This document shows, piece by piece, positions 30,354 to 42,141 of a stretch of 64,000 nucleotides of DNA. The stretch's first letter is position 1. Every line of letters begins with the position of its first letter. The stretch is from Macrothele yani. Its lineage: Eukaryota > Arthropoda > Arachnida > Araneae > Macrothelidae. The notes beneath the pieces are model-generated. The model did not search any database. It had not been told where the DNA came from and worked only from the letters and a program-made list of their open reading frames with translations. The position numbers and the translations under genes were made by a program. The stretch covers positions 198,777,232 to 198,841,231 of the forward strand of contig CM076990.1 in NCBI GenBank assembly GCA_039090855.1. The letters are read 5' to 3'.

Positions 30354-33120
30354 TACGCTATTGGGAAGAGCGTTAACTCGAGGATGAAATACTTGGTGGA
30401 CCTATACTTGGGGAATATTAATTCAGACACGTTGTGTATACGAAAATTATCTGCCAATCCTAAATTATCTATAGGCTTGAGTGCGTGTTAATTTTTCAAC
30501 AGCTCAGATTTCACGCGAATGCCGGAAACTATTTATCCCAGCAAAAATATTGCTATAAATCGCAAAAATGTGTCCGCTGCAAAGTCGTGCTTTTGAGCAA
30601 AGTTCAGAGGGACAACACGAGACATAGGAGGACCGTAACGAAAATACATCATTTATAAACTATATAATGGTACTTCATGCACATCATGTTTACAAAAATT
30701 GGTAGTTTTCTCCTTCTTTCTCGCTCGCGCGCTCTCGCTTTTTTCTGTCCTTTTTTTTTTTTTTGCCCAATATGGGTCGACCACACGCGCCATCCGCGTG
30801 CTCGTCGTTGACGTCATCCTCTCAAATCTCTGTGTTGGGTTCCCTGACTCACACTGCGAAGTAACAATAACTTAAAAAACGACGGAGAGTGGGAAAGAAA
30901 GAAAGAGAGAGCGATGTATAAAAAATTGACCACGATTTTTTTTTACCCAACTGGGCCATCGGAACCCCAGGTTGGTTAAGTGCAATGCCCTCTCGAGCTG
31001 TCACATGTATTTATTAGTTTTAAATAAAGCTCACAAGCATAAGGCCAGTATGGCCCGTGACAGGGCTGTGATTCCGAATGAAAAATTTAAGTAGGAATGA
31101 GAAAAAAAAATATGTGTGAAAGAAAACTTGGGGGCGGGGGGATGGAAATACTCAAAACGAAATGAAAAGAGAATGGTAAATCTGTCCAGGACACATATCA
31201 AAATTTTTGCCGCATGCATGAACTTCCATAAATGATAATTTTAGTTTTTTTTTTTACATTATGTTTCTCATAACTGAAGCATTTTGTTTATAATAAAAAT
31301 TTCAGAGAGAATTTTTGTGGCATGAAGAAATATCACAATTTGCTACTATTAAAATTAGAACTTACGGTGATCCTTTTTTTTTTTTTTTTTTTTTTTTGTC
31401 TATAATGAAAAGTCCTTGTTTTTTTTATTTCATTTATTTATTTTTAATAAATAATGACTTTGGGTTTATTTATGTTGTGTTTCTGATTACCAAAAGTGAT
31501 TTACTAAAAAAAGGATTTTGCTCTAAAAACTTTAGAAGCATGAAAAATAGTAATGCAGGTTGGGATTTGCTACTACTATTGACTTGAAATTAAAGTCTTC
31601 CATTGTTTCTTTAATTTATTTAATTGGGAGGGGGGGGGGGACTTTTCCCGAAAGGAAGATCTCTAGATCTCTTTCATGCATGACCAGGTCCGGATGGAGC
31701 TTTGCTTGGCCCGGAGCAAAATTTCATTGCTGGCGCTAGGAAATAAATTTCATATTTTAATAAAGTCGTTACGTAAAAAATGTCTGTAAAGAACACACAC
31801 GATCAGAACAGCAGAATTTAGACATACGCACACGCGTACACTGTACGCGGAGAGTCTCCAAATTATTTGCAGATTTTAAAGATAGTTTTTGTTTGTAGAT
31901 TTAAAATATATATATATATTGCTTACAGCAGTTAAAACACTTACTCATGGCTTTACTCAGATTAATATACTTAATTCTATTTTAATTTGAACTTTCACTT
32001 ATTTTTCACGACTTCTGAGTTTTTTTGTTTTCTATCCTCTAGATCTTATCAAAGCCTGTTCTCAACGTATTGCAATATAAGAACTGTATCACAAGTTTCG
32101 TTTACACAGAAATAATTTAAATTTTATTGCCAGGTTTCGCTTGAGTTTGTCAGTTATTAAATTAAAATCTTTTCCTTATGTACTTTGTAAGTCTACTCTT
32201 TTTGAATTAAGTTGTTGAAAATTCTATTTATAATTTTTGAAGGCTCATTAATGGAACTGCTTTTCTGGATATAAAAAAATCCTTTCATTAGTCTCTTGTT
32301 TTTATGAGGTTCATAGTCCAATATTTTATTATTTCACCATAAAGATCCATTTCACACACCTTGATGCACATTCAGTTGTAATGTATTTATTTTGTTCTCA
32401 TTGAAATCTGTAATGTTCTAATAATCTTTATATTCTAAAAAAAGTAATTGCTGCTGCTGCCGCCGCCGCTGCTTTAGAAATTTAGCGACGTTCACGCTTT
32501 TCTGTTCGCATCGCAAAAATGTATTGAACACAAATATATGAAATTTACGTCGTTTGTAGAGAATTGTTCGGAGAATCCGCTGAAATAAACTGTTTTCCGA
32601 TTCTGGCGATACTTTAATAGCTATTGTATTTCAAAGTTAAGGTAAGCAAAAAGGTGCTATCAGTTCGCATTCCGGACACACTAACAGCAACAGAACCACG
32701 AAAATTGTGTAGGGATGTAGTGCCATGGCCGAATTTTCGCACCACGTCGCCCTTTTTTTTTAAATTTCGATTTAGTTCACGAGAAATTAAATTTTTAAAT
32801 TTTCACAAAATTCTCTATTTCGCGATGGGATTCATTAAAAACCGGATATATGGCAAACTATAAATCATAACGCATTGCAATTTTTATAGCATAAACTCAC
32901 AACTATCATCCCTCTTTTAAAAAAATTAAGAAAAAATCATTTTTTGATTTTTAAGCATTTTTTAAAGACGCAAAGTAAAGGAACGAAGGCTTCTTCTATC
33001 TTCAGCGGTAACCACACAGGAAAGTTCTGGTCCCGTGATCTGCTGCCATGGTGACGAAGGTATTTTTAGCGCTCTCTTCTCACTGGGTGAAAGGACAAGC
33101 TACAATCAAACTGCCAATGA
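30351..33120. other. Long AT-rich stretch without recognisable genes
   Basis: T-runs at ~30741-30762, 31244 and 31374-31397, a G-run at 31628, a TATATA run at 31908 and a short GCTGCCGCC run at 32450. ATTTATCCCAGCAAAAAT at 30532 resembles the terminal motif of the element at 54464, without a partner. ORFs here are short and low-complexity. Confidence 0.4.
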
Positions 33121-33169
33121 CCTAGCGACGCTTTTAAAGTTCAGCGTTTTGCGCCGGCCTAAAATAAAA

Positions 33170-34205
33170 TAAAATAAAATAAAAATAAAATGGTGGCCAT
33201 GGAACATTTCTCTGCTTGAAATTTCCGCGAATTGTTCGACCACTTCTATATGGCCTAGAGATTTGAAAATTGTCATGTTGGTAGGTCTTAAGTCCGAATA
33301 CCTAGAAGAGTCCGAAAACAAAACAAAAAAAGTAAAATGGCGGCTTTGGAACATTTTCTGCTTGAATTTTTCCCGAATTGTTTGACCACTTCTAAATGAC
33401 CTAGAGATTTGAAAATTGTCATGCTGATACGTCTTAACCCTTTAAGTGGCCGGAACGAGTTAACTCGGGGTCATCAAAATGGGCTGAAGTCAGCTCAGAC
33501 GAATATATTCGCTGTATAAGAAATGTGTGAAATGTGGCTGGAACGAATTCATTCAGGGTAGGTTTAGTGGTCTCAACGCCACTCGAAGGAGTGATCTGAA
33601 AAACCAGAGGGTCAGAAAATGTTACTCCCACCTTTGCTTTGTTATTCAAAGGGGTCATTTTGAGAAGTGACTGACAATGATTCTTTCTCACTGATTAGAT
33701 GCTGAAACTGCCACAACAGTGGCGACGAACCTAAGAAAGGAAAGAGAAGATGTTAGAGGTATTTTTTTGTCCAGTGGCATGATATCCGTGTCAGGGGGAC
33801 TAGACCTTCCCCATCCTGTCATGAAGCTGAGAGTAAAGGACTAGAAGGGAGCGCTTATCACAACTGACAGGTTTAGTCCTTACTGCTCTGATGAGAGGGT
33901 GAAAAAATTGTTTTGCTTTAGCTTTCGTGAAATCGGTCGTTATGGAAACAACTCTGGGGAGAGCAGAAATTTTTAGGCGCCTTTCGCTTCAGGTACATAG
34001 GCCGTTAAAGGGTTAAGGCCCAAATGCCCAGAAAAGTCCGAAAACCAACCGAAAAAAAAATCAAAACGGCGGCTTAGGAACATTCTCAGCTTGAATTTTT
34101 CGCGAATTGTTCGACCACTTCTCAATAACCTTGAGATCTGAAAATTGGCATGTTGATAGTCCTTAAGATCCGGATACCTAAAAAGTCTAAAAACCAAACA
34201 GTTCA
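33170..34205. repeat. ~150-bp tandem repeat, three units, split by an insertion
   Basis: Units start near AAAATGGYGGCYWTGGAACATT (33186, 33335) and AACGGCGGCTTAGGAACATT (34065). Each continues GCTTGAATTTTTCGCGAATTGTTC...CCTAGAGATTTGAAAATT. Removing the 575-bp TTAA element restores a 150-base period. Confidence 0.85.
33438..34012. mobile_element. piggyBac-like MITE with TTAA target duplication
   Basis: Ends CCCTTTAAGTGGCC (left) and the complement of CCCTTTAACGGCC (right) are flanked by TTAA at 33434-33437 and 34013-34016. TTAA duplication plus CCC ends are the piggyBac signature. Only 575 bp; the longest frame (85 aa, minus) shows no transposase motif. It split a ~150-bp tandem array. Confidence 0.8.
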
Positions 34206-35980
34206 AAAGGGAGGCTTAGCTTTACTGTTCAAAATGCTGATAGGTTTAAAAATAATTATGCCAGAAACGAAATGCTGTAAAAATTCCATGAAATTTGTAT
34301 TTAAAATTAATGGGCGCCAAAGCCTGCTCCGTTTTACGTCAAACCGTAGGCGTTGACGTCACGACCCTGTTCTAAATCGTGAAACAGTTACGGATCTTAA
34401 ATTACCTTTCTTTCCCTTAATTACTTTTCCTTTCTCTAATTTTATGTTCAAAAAATTATAGATTCACCGTTCGGAGAACGTGCATAACTGCTAGTTAAAT
34501 ATATAAACGTAAGGGCCCCAAAACGGTGAAATTTAATTTGCTATTTCATTAATGTGGAAAATATTAAGATGGTTACAATAATCACTTGAAATCAGCAATC
34601 TCGGTATTTGTACGGAGAAGAGCGATAACCTATTCGAAAGTGGGGAAATCGGAAACAAAAACAAAAAAAACAAAAATTAAAAAAAAAAATATTTTTAAGG
34701 ACCTGGCACACAAAAATAACAATTGTAAGAAATTCTCCCGAAAATTATTTTTTTCTTAAACTGCAGGGCCCCTTGAAGGCACGGGGCCCGAGGCAAATGA
34801 CGCGGTTGCCCATGTAGGCCAGCCGGCCCTGTGGGTGACAGTAAGAGAACGAGTTTCGTTAAAAAAATGAAGGACTGTTAATGTATGAAGTGAATTTCCA
34901 TAGGCTTCCCTTCTGTATTTTCTTTCTCCCCCCCCCCCTTTTGTCACATATCGCAGGCTGTAAAGCGTGAAGGAAATTATTTCCCAAAAATCTACTCAAC
35001 TATGCAATTGTGTTGCACTAGGAATACAACAGTTTACATGGTTCAAAATTTAGCCAACGCAGTGCATGTTTCAAGCGTGAAGAAACTTCATATCCGGAAC
35101 AGATATTTTCTATACCGGAAAAATTAAATCGAAAGACAACATACATCAACGCGACATTTCTACGTTATTTTAACACATGTTTCTTTCACGCTGAGACGTT
35201 TTCTTGAAAATCTAACAGTTATTCATGCCCATTACTTCTGCTGACATCAAATCTGTCAGTCGTTGAAATGGCAGTAGGATTTGCTGGTTTGAACAACTTT
35301 TTCCACACCTGAATATGTTCTTGAAGAAACCAGATCTTCTGTTAGTTTTTACGACTTCTCTTTTTCTACATGCTCTAACTCTCTCAGGTGTTGCCGGAAA
35401 CACAAACATAATCAATCAATCAAGTTGTCTTATATCAAGATCTTGTAATATGTCACACTTCATCTTATCTTTAGCTCTTCTCCATTACGAAAGCCCTGCA
35501 CTGAAGTTTATGAAGTTACTGAGTGCGACATAAACATCACTTCCTACATGTAGTCACACCGACTGTCGAACACAGGTCTACTTCTCAGGAAACTGTTCTT
35601 AAAGAAAGCTTATAACTGAGTTAGCAAGAGTTTCAAACTTAAAATAATAATTTTGAAGATGACAATCCGATTTTTGGCGTTCATGATTAAAATAATAAAT
35701 TTTAAAAATGTAAACTTAACAGCAAAGTCAAAGGAGTCGAAATCTGATAGTCCCATAACCGGGGAGCAATGCTGGCTGCTTAGTAATATTTTATTTCCAT
35801 TTCTTTTTTCTGGTGGAGGTTCAAAATCCCGGATACACGGACAGTAAGTCTAAAGACATGGACATACAAAGCGTAGAATTTGGTGTAATGACCTCACTTT
35901 AGACGATACCTGTGTTACAACGTCCAATAATAAAGAAAAACAAAACAGCAAATATTTCGGTTTTGAAAAATTTTCCATTA
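34206..35980. other. No recognisable gene
   Basis: AT-rich. A GC-rich patch (GGGCCCC...GGCCGGCCCTG) at about 34766-34835 looks like decayed TIR-element sequence. Confidence 0.4.
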
Positions 35981-35984
35981 AAAA

Positions 35985-37292
35985 CAGAAGGTGAGTCGAA
36001 ATTTTTGCAATATTTGCATAAACGCATGTGCTACGGCGGGTATGTCACGTGTTTAAACTAGTTCAAGTCGCGCACTGAAGTCAGTCGAAAGGGGATATAA
36101 AATGGTAGTCGTTGCTGTTAGCAGCATTGCATGTCGTCGTTCTGTCTGTCTGTCTGTCTGTGGTTGGGACGCCTGAAAGATGAACAGCCACAAGCGACTA
36201 ATTACGGAACTTTTGCTTTACGAGTGTGAACTCAGCCAAAACGCTGCTCAAGCAACACGAAATATTTGTCATGCGAAAGGAGAAGGTTCCGTGGAATACA
36301 GCATCGCAACCAGGTGGTTCAAGAAATTTTGCTCAAGTGACAGAAACCTCTACGATCAGCCAAGGTCAGGTAGGCTGCGAACCGTGGATTCGGAGGCCAT
36401 GCGCCAGGCCGTAGAGGTAAATCCGACAACCAGCACTGGGAGATTATCAGGCAAGCTGGGCATATCACAGACTACCGTGGTTCGTCACCTTCAGGACCTC
36501 GGCAAGGTCTACAGGAGTTGCCGCATTGTCCCTCACGAACTACCACAAGCTGAAGCAAACCACCGCGTGGAAGTGTGCACGAAACTCCTAGAAAACCCGC
36601 GCGATGTACGTTTCATCAAGAGAATTGTTACGTGCGATGAAAAGTGGGTCTATTTCCGTAATGCTAACACACGACTGCAGTGGATGAGCTCGGTCCAGCT
36701 TTTTGAATCAGTTGCCAAACGTGGGCACTTCGAGCACCAAGTGATGCCCTGCGTCTGGTGGAATTTCGAGTGGATAATCAATTACGAATTTGTTCCAGAC
36801 GGTCGGACCATCAACGCCAACCTCTGCTCTGAACAGCCGGAGCGGATGTATGACATTTTGGAGGAGAAGTTCGCGGAACTGGTGAACAGAAAACGCGCTC
36901 TCCAACAGCAAGACAACGCTCGGCCTCATACCGCACGAACAACCCGGACAAAATTCCAGGAACTTGGGGGCATCGAACTGATGCCACACCCAGCATATAG
37001 TCCGGACCTTGTCCCGTCGGATGATTACTTGTTCCGGTACATGACCCACTTCCTTCACGGGCGGCACTTTAGAGCAACTAGGAGGAGGTGGTGGCAGTGG
37101 GGTGAAGGAGTTTTCCGCCTCGAAGGAGAAGTACTTGTACCGTCGCGGAATCGAAGAACTGGCAGACAAATGGCTAAAGACGGTGCAACACGATGGCCTA
37201 TACTTCTAATGCTGGTCAACTTCCGTCGTAAAGATGCGTATGAAGACATAAAGTGATCCAAATATTGCAAAACTTTCTACTCATCCTCTGTA
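35985..37292 (+). mobile_element. mariner transposon, well preserved
   Basis: Left end CAGAAGGTGAGTCGAA...TTTTGCAATATTTG and the complement of the right end (CAGAGGATGAGTAGAA...) form ~29-bp TIRs. TA follows the right end; the left TA has mutated. About 1.3 kb. The transposase lies centrally, with a TATA-like GATATAAAAT at 36094 upstream. Confidence 0.85.
36180..37256 (+). pseudogene. mariner transposase, 358-aa ORF with one late frameshift
   Basis: Starts MNSHKRLITELLLYECELSQ and shows the two HTH regions (TRNICHAKGEGSVEYSIATR; STGRLSGKLGISQTTVVRHL) and the linker near residue 118. Catalytic Asps are at 153 (TCDEKWVYF), 245 (QQDNARPHTA) and 281 (SPDLVPSDDYLF); 35 residues separate the last two, one more than canonical DD34D. 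Between about 37080 and 37110 the frame shifts: the ORF continues as an unrelated Arg/Trp-rich tail, whereas another frame reads VKEFSASKEKYLYRRGIEEL and ends ...DGLYF with TAA at 37207-37209, the normal mariner C-terminus. Otherwise intact, so a recently inactivated copy. Confidence 0.92.
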
Positions 37293-37437
37293 TAATGGTT
37301 TACCACCACTCATGTAATGCCATCGCTAAAAATGCCAGTTTCTGTTTCAATGTTATTCATTACTTTTGTTTTGCTTTCAGTACTTATCGTTTGTAAGCTT
37401 TGTAGAAATATTTTGGCTGTCCATTGCGTATACTTAA

Positions 37438-38012
37438 AATCCATAAAGGAAAGCCAGTAAACCACGAACAAAATTCATAAAGGAAAGCCAATGAACCACG
37501 AACAAAATTCGTGAAGGAAAGCTAATAAACACGAACAAAATCCATAAAGGAAAAGCCAATAAATCGCGAACACAATCCATAAAGTAAAGCCGATAAACCA
37601 CAAACAAAATCCATAAAGGAAAAGCCAATAAACCACGAATAAAATCCATAAAGCCGATAAATCACGAGCAAAACCCATAAAGTAAAAGCCAATATACCAG
37701 GAGCAAAATCCACAAAGAAAAAGTTAATAAACCACGAACAAAATCCATAAAGGAAAGCCGATAAACCATGAACAAAATCCATAAAGGAGAAGCCAATAAA
37801 CTACGAGCAAAATCCATAAAGGATAAGCTAATAAACCACGAGCAAAATCCGTAAAGGAAAGCCGATAAACTACGAACAAAATCCACAAAGGAAAAGCCAA
37901 TAAACCACGAACAAAATCCACAAAGGAAAGCCAAAAAACCACGAACAAAATCTATAAAGGAAAGCCAAAAAACCACGAACAAAATCTATAAAGAAAGCCA
38001 ATAAACCTCGAA
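37438..38012. repeat. ~35-bp tandem satellite, about 16 copies
   Basis: Unit of the type AATAAACCACGAACAAAATC + CATAAAGGAAAGCC repeats from just past the mariner end to 38012, with 1-3-base length changes. Minus-strand reading in all frames gives hydrophobic repeats (FMDFVRGLLAF), an artefact of base composition. Confidence 0.95.
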
Positions 38013-38241
38013 CAATGGTCATATACACCTGTGTCTTAGCCATTTTAATAATGTAGAACAGTTGGATACCATAACCTAGATACTCACACCTTTAATGAAT
38101 CAATACCGTATGACGAAATGAGCATCTAAAGAGGTTACTGTATGAGACTGAGCACTTAATTGCTTTCCTGCTCTATATGTTACAATATTTTAAATAACAT
38201 GTGAAAACTTCAGCCAGTTCGGTGGAACAGTTTCAGTACTA

Positions 38242-39775
38242 CACTGCCGGACAATTGCTAAGGACGGATGACAATAGCAACGATAGCAACCATAAAATGG
38301 AAGGCAGGAAAATGTGGAAATTAGCATAAGTGCGGGATACAGTGAAACGTGTTGTGCGTATGCAAATTTTGGATTGCCGAACTTGTTCGTGACGTCATAG
38401 CGCTGATAAGAAATATAAAGGATTTGACGCGTATTGACCGTTGTTGTTCAAACGCAAAGTTGAAAGGGAAAGAATCAGTTGACGAACTTGCAATTTTCAG
38501 TATGTCTTCCCGACATCACCTAGATGGTTTTACCCGTGGCCGTATTATTGGCAAGATTGAAGTAGGGTGAAAAATAACAGATGTTGCCAGGGAGTTCGAC
38601 GTCAGCCACAGTGTTGTTTCAAGGCTTTGGAAATCATTTCAAACAAATGGAGAGTATAGCAAGCGTCACGGGGGAGGTCGTGTTCGCAGTACGACACCTA
38701 CAGAAGATCGGTACATAGTGCTATCAACAAAAAGACACCGGCGCAGCACAGCTAGTGAGGTAGCAAATCAGTTTATGGCTGCTACTGGCAAGCGGATCTC
38801 CCGAAAAACTGTCGCCAGACGTTTGCATGAAGGAGGACTATACGCCCGCCGTCCTGTTGTGTGCATCCCATTGTCCAGACGTCACCGTACCGCCCGTTTG
38901 CAATGGTGCATCGCAATTGGACTGATAACGACTGGTCTGCTGTCCTCTTCTCAGATGAGAGTAGATACAGTCTATCGTCTGATTGTCGACGACAACTGAT
39001 CTGGCGTGAGAGTGGTACTGCATATTGTCCAGCAAACATACAGGAAAGGGACCGATATCCGACATGTAGTGTCATCGTATGGGCTGGCATCATGATCAAT
39101 GGCCGTACGTCCCTCTATGTGCTTCCAACTGGGACTATGACTGGCTAACGGTACATTAATGATGTTCTGCTACCTCATGTTCGCATGTTCCGTGGTGCTG
39201 TCGGTGATAGATTCAGTTTCATGGACGACAACGCAACATGTCATCGAACAGTCGCTGTCCAGGAATGTCTTGAGAGCGAGGATATTCAACGCCTCGTATG
39301 GCCAGCACGTTCTCCAGATCTGAATCCCATTGAAAATGTGTGGGATGCTTTGGGGAGGAGTCTTGCTGGGTGCCAATGCCCTCTAATAAACAAGGACACC
39401 CTCATCCGTATACTGACAGAGGAATGGGATAAATTACCCCAAAAGCTGCTTGATAATGTTGTGCAAAGCATGACACGACGTGCGGAATCTTGCATCGCCC
39501 TCCATGGTGGCCATATCCCGTATTGACATCTTACGCCGGAACGCCTGCGGACGGTAAGTGCATTTTTTTCTCGTTTACGTATTCTGCACAAAATGGCCTG
39601 TTTGTCCCTTGAACACGTTCCAAAGCCTTCTGGATTTCAGAGCACAGTAAATTGTCTTTCTTGTAATGTCCTGGCATTCTGACATTATTTTATTTCACTT
39701 GGCATCCAACCACACTTACTTTTTTATGCGCTATATAGCCGTTTATGATCCGTCCTTAGCAATTGTCCAGCAGTG
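38242..39775 (+). mobile_element. Tc1-like element, 1.5 kb
   Basis: CACTGCCGGACAATTGCTAA at the left, mirrored by the complement at the right (39740-39775), with TA outside both. TIR similarity extends ~30 bases. Confidence 0.92.
38502..39526 (+). pseudogene. Tc1-like transposase, few lesions, DD34E
   Basis: MSSRHHLDGFTRGRIIGKIE opens the HTH; an in-frame TGA at 38568 probably replaced Trp or Gly. It continues ITDVAREFDVSHSVVSRLWK and RISRKTVARRLHEGGL, then shifts frame near 38900. The catalytic part reads VLFSDESRYSL (first Asp), FMDDNATCHRTVAVQ (second) and ARSPDLNPIENVWD (Glu), with 34 residues between the second Asp and Glu. A TAA at 39146 interrupts after GTMTG. The C-terminus ESCIALHGGHIPY ends at 39526. 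Three lesions; inactive. Confidence 0.9.
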
Positions 39776-40139
39776 TATAATTCAGTGTTTGTCAGCTTAG
39801 GCAACAACCCCTAGTAGACGCTCTTAAAAATCAGAAGACAGAAAACTCTTAGGTGACAGCAGGGGGTACATTTAGAAACACGGTGTTAAATCCACATTAA
39901 TCGTTTAAATATAGTCAGCGCAATTTTGGGAAGGATGTAATTCACTATGAACATCTAAGGCTCTAAGGAATCGCCCATACCTTTTTTTACAGACACTGGT
40001 TCTAAAGTACGATGAGAACTAACACAGACAGAACGAATAGTACAAACAAACCATCCATGTATGCGCAAGGGATTCCAACTGAGACCCAGCAGAACATAAG
40101 TTTGGTTCCACAAAATCGGAGACTACAGTCTTTGTGATG
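39776..40139. other. No recognisable feature
   Basis: Spacer between the Tc1 element and the Penelope-like terminal repeat. Confidence 0.4.
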
Positions 40140-40366
40140 TATGTATATTAAGTATATATAACGTTTGTCACAAATGTTTTATTCTTCAAGTCGACCAAGG
40201 TTTCGCTGGGCTCTGGCCTAGCTTCATCAGGACGAATAGCATGTAAATATTCAAATCGTATGTGACATCATTAACGGTGTTTACAGTCACTGGTTAGTTG
40301 CTTCCACGCGCTTCATAGAAATGGTGTGGATGCCATGTTGTTAATAAGTTGCGGAGAATTCTGATA
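40140..40366 (-). mobile_element. Penelope-like element terminal repeat, part 1 (split)
   Basis: Minus-strand sequence is homologous to the terminal repeat at 62560-63060: GGCATCCACACCATTTCTAT, GCGCGTGGAAG, the hammerhead block and ACAAACG end. The Tc1-like element at 40369 cuts it; the rest resumes at 42142. Confidence 0.8.
40181..40237 (-). ncRNA. Hammerhead ribozyme motif, type I, core intact
   Basis: Read on the minus strand. Stem I 5' strand AUUC-GUC; core CUGAUGA; stem II GCU-a-GG/CC-AGC closed by a 7-nt loop; core GAA; stem III ACC/GGU with a UU loop; cleavage C of the GUC triplet; then GAC-UUGAA-GAAU, which completes stem I around an internal bulge. One extra A separates CUGAUGA from stem II. 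The fit to hammerheads of Penelope-like elements (short stem III, bulged stem I) is good. It would self-cleave the element RNA. Activity untested. Confidence 0.75.
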
Positions 40367-40492
40367 TACACTAAAATGCCAAAAGTCATGGAACAGCAGT
40401 ATGCAAATTTTTAACTGGCGCTGCCGTCGTATAAAGGCTTCGACGCACGCCACGATTTTTATCAGTTACGGGGTGTAAACTCGTGAATCAGG

Positions 40493-40698
40493 TTTTTTTT
40501 TTTTTTAATTGGAGGTTTAACGACCACCGTGAGCAACTCAATGGGCTATAAGCAGTCGCCCGTCCCTAATTTAGGGTCACTGGTTCCAGGGAAGGGAGAG
40601 AGCCAGCGCCATCCATGCCTCACCGAGATTAGAACCCGGACCCCGTTCGGACGAATGATCAGAGGCCATTGCTTAGACCACTGCTCCACCGGGGCGGC
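40493..40698 (-). mobile_element. tRNA-derived SINE (family A)
   Basis: T-run tail at 40493-40506 (plus view), body, B-box region (GGTTCTAATCTCGG, mutated) near 40630, A-box end (GAGCAGTGGTCTAAGC) near 40672-40690. Inserted in the Tc1-like element. Confidence 0.85.
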
Positions 40699-40756
40699 AT
40701 GAGTCAGGTTAAACAACCGCCAATGGGATTATGGCAAGCCGACGTGAATTATCGGA

Positions 40757-40933
40757 GTTTTTAGTTTTGTATTGATGGTTTAATGTCCACCGTGAGCACC
40801 TCGATGGGCTATAAGCAGTCGCCTGTCTCTAATTTAGGGCTACTGGTTCCAGGGAAGGGACAGAACCAGTGCCGTAAGACAAACACAACATCCATTTCTC
40901 ACCGGGATTCGAACCCGGGCCATTCTCGGACGA
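40757..40933 (-). mobile_element. tRNA-derived SINE (family A), head truncated
   Basis: Body and intact B box (GGTTCGAATCCCGG) near 40912, but it stops just past CCGAGAATGG; the A box is missing. Second insertion in the same Tc1 element. Confidence 0.8.
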
Positions 40934-40934
40934 A

Positions 40935-42100
40935 CTATCGGAGTTTGCGCGAGGCATGGTATAGTGGGAGCTATACTAATGGGACATTCAATTTCCGAAG
41001 TTGTGCAAACATTCAAAATCCCTGGATCCACGGTGTCACGTGTGTACCTGGAATCCTCATGGAAGGCATTATTACCCACCGTGGACAACGCAGTGACCGA
41101 CCACGGGTGCTGAATGACCGTGACCAGCGGCGTCTGGCCAGGATTGTCCATACTAACAGACAAGCGACACTGGCTTAAATAACATCCACATTGAATGCAG
41201 GAGGTACCAGAGACATATATTCATCAGGACAGTGCAGCGTAATTTAGAGTCCATAGGATGGGGACCAGAAGACCCACTAGAGTGTCTTTTTTTAACACCA
41301 CAATATCGGACACAGTGTCTCACCTGTGCATGTGAACACGATAATTAGACCCTGGAAGACTGGCAACATATCGCGTGGTCCGATGAATCACACTTCCAGT
41401 TGTTACGAGCTGATGGTAGGGTTCGGGTGTGGCGCAGACCCCATGAAGTCATGGACCCAAGCTGTCAGCAAGGCATTGTGTGATCACGGTAATTGGACCC
41501 TGGAAAACTGGCAACATGTGGCGTGGACCGATGAGTCATGCTACCAGTTGTTACGAGCTGATGGAAGGGTTCGGGTGTAGCGCAGACTCCACGAGGCCCT
41601 GGACCCAAGCTGTCAACAAGAAACTGTGCAAGCTGGTGGTGGTTCCATACATGTGTGGGATGTATTTACGTTACGTCTTCTGGTCCTTGTAAACACGTCA
41701 TTAACCGTTACTCGCTTTGTTGCTCTGCTGGGTGACCATTTGCAACCCTTCATGGACTTCATGTACTCCAGCAACGTTGGAATTTTCCAGGCGGCGGACA
41801 ATACACCATATCATTGGGCCCAAGTTGCCCAAAATTGATTTTAGGAGCATTCTGGGCAGTTTCGACGGATAGTGTGGCCACCACGTTCGCCCGACATGAA
41901 CCCAATAGAGCACTTGTGGGATGTAGTGAAAAGGTCCATTTGCACCCAAGATCCTGCACCTACAAATACCAGGGAATTGTGGGCGGCTGTTCAGACGGCA
42001 TAGCTCAACACCTCTCCAGAGGTCTTCCGGCCACTTGTGGAATCGGTGCCACGTCGAGTTGCTGCACTTCGCCGGGCTAGAGAAGGTCCTACCCGATACC
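40935..42100 (+). pseudogene. Tc1-like transposase relic with duplicated first catalytic block
   Basis: N-terminal MGHSISEVVQTF-like HTH residues follow the second SINE. The GNWTLENWQHVAWTDES block, with the first catalytic Asp, occurs twice (about 41330-41470 and 41480-41600). The second Asp survives in AADNTPYHWAQVAQN; then RSPDMNPIEHLWDVVK carries the Glu. The end reads EVFRPLVESVPRRVAAL (~42020-42075). Multiple frame changes. Confidence 0.8.
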
Positions 42101-42141
42101 TAGGAACGTATCCCATGACATTTAGCACTTCATCGTATGTA

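Larger units (their letters stand above)
40369..42139 (+). mobile_element. Tc1-like element, carries two SINEs and a tandem duplication
   Basis: CACTAAAATGCCAAAAGTCATGG at the left pairs with a decayed end (complement CATACGATGAAGTGCTAAAT...GTCATGG) at 42117-42139; TA on both sides. Its flanks join as continuous Penelope-like sequence. TATAAAGGC at ~40431 is a candidate TATA box. Two SINEs interrupt it (40493-40698; 40757-40933). Confidence 0.8.

Noticed and set aside
30076..30387. Leu/Ser-rich protein
   Set aside because: Translation of a CT microsatellite.
36180..37256. SETMAR-like host methyltransferase
   Set aside because: Only the mariner part is present, with TIRs and no SET domain.
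37434..37982. Family of hydrophobic membrane proteins on the minus strand
   Set aside because: Overlapping frames arise from a ~35-bp satellite; no start context or unique sequence.
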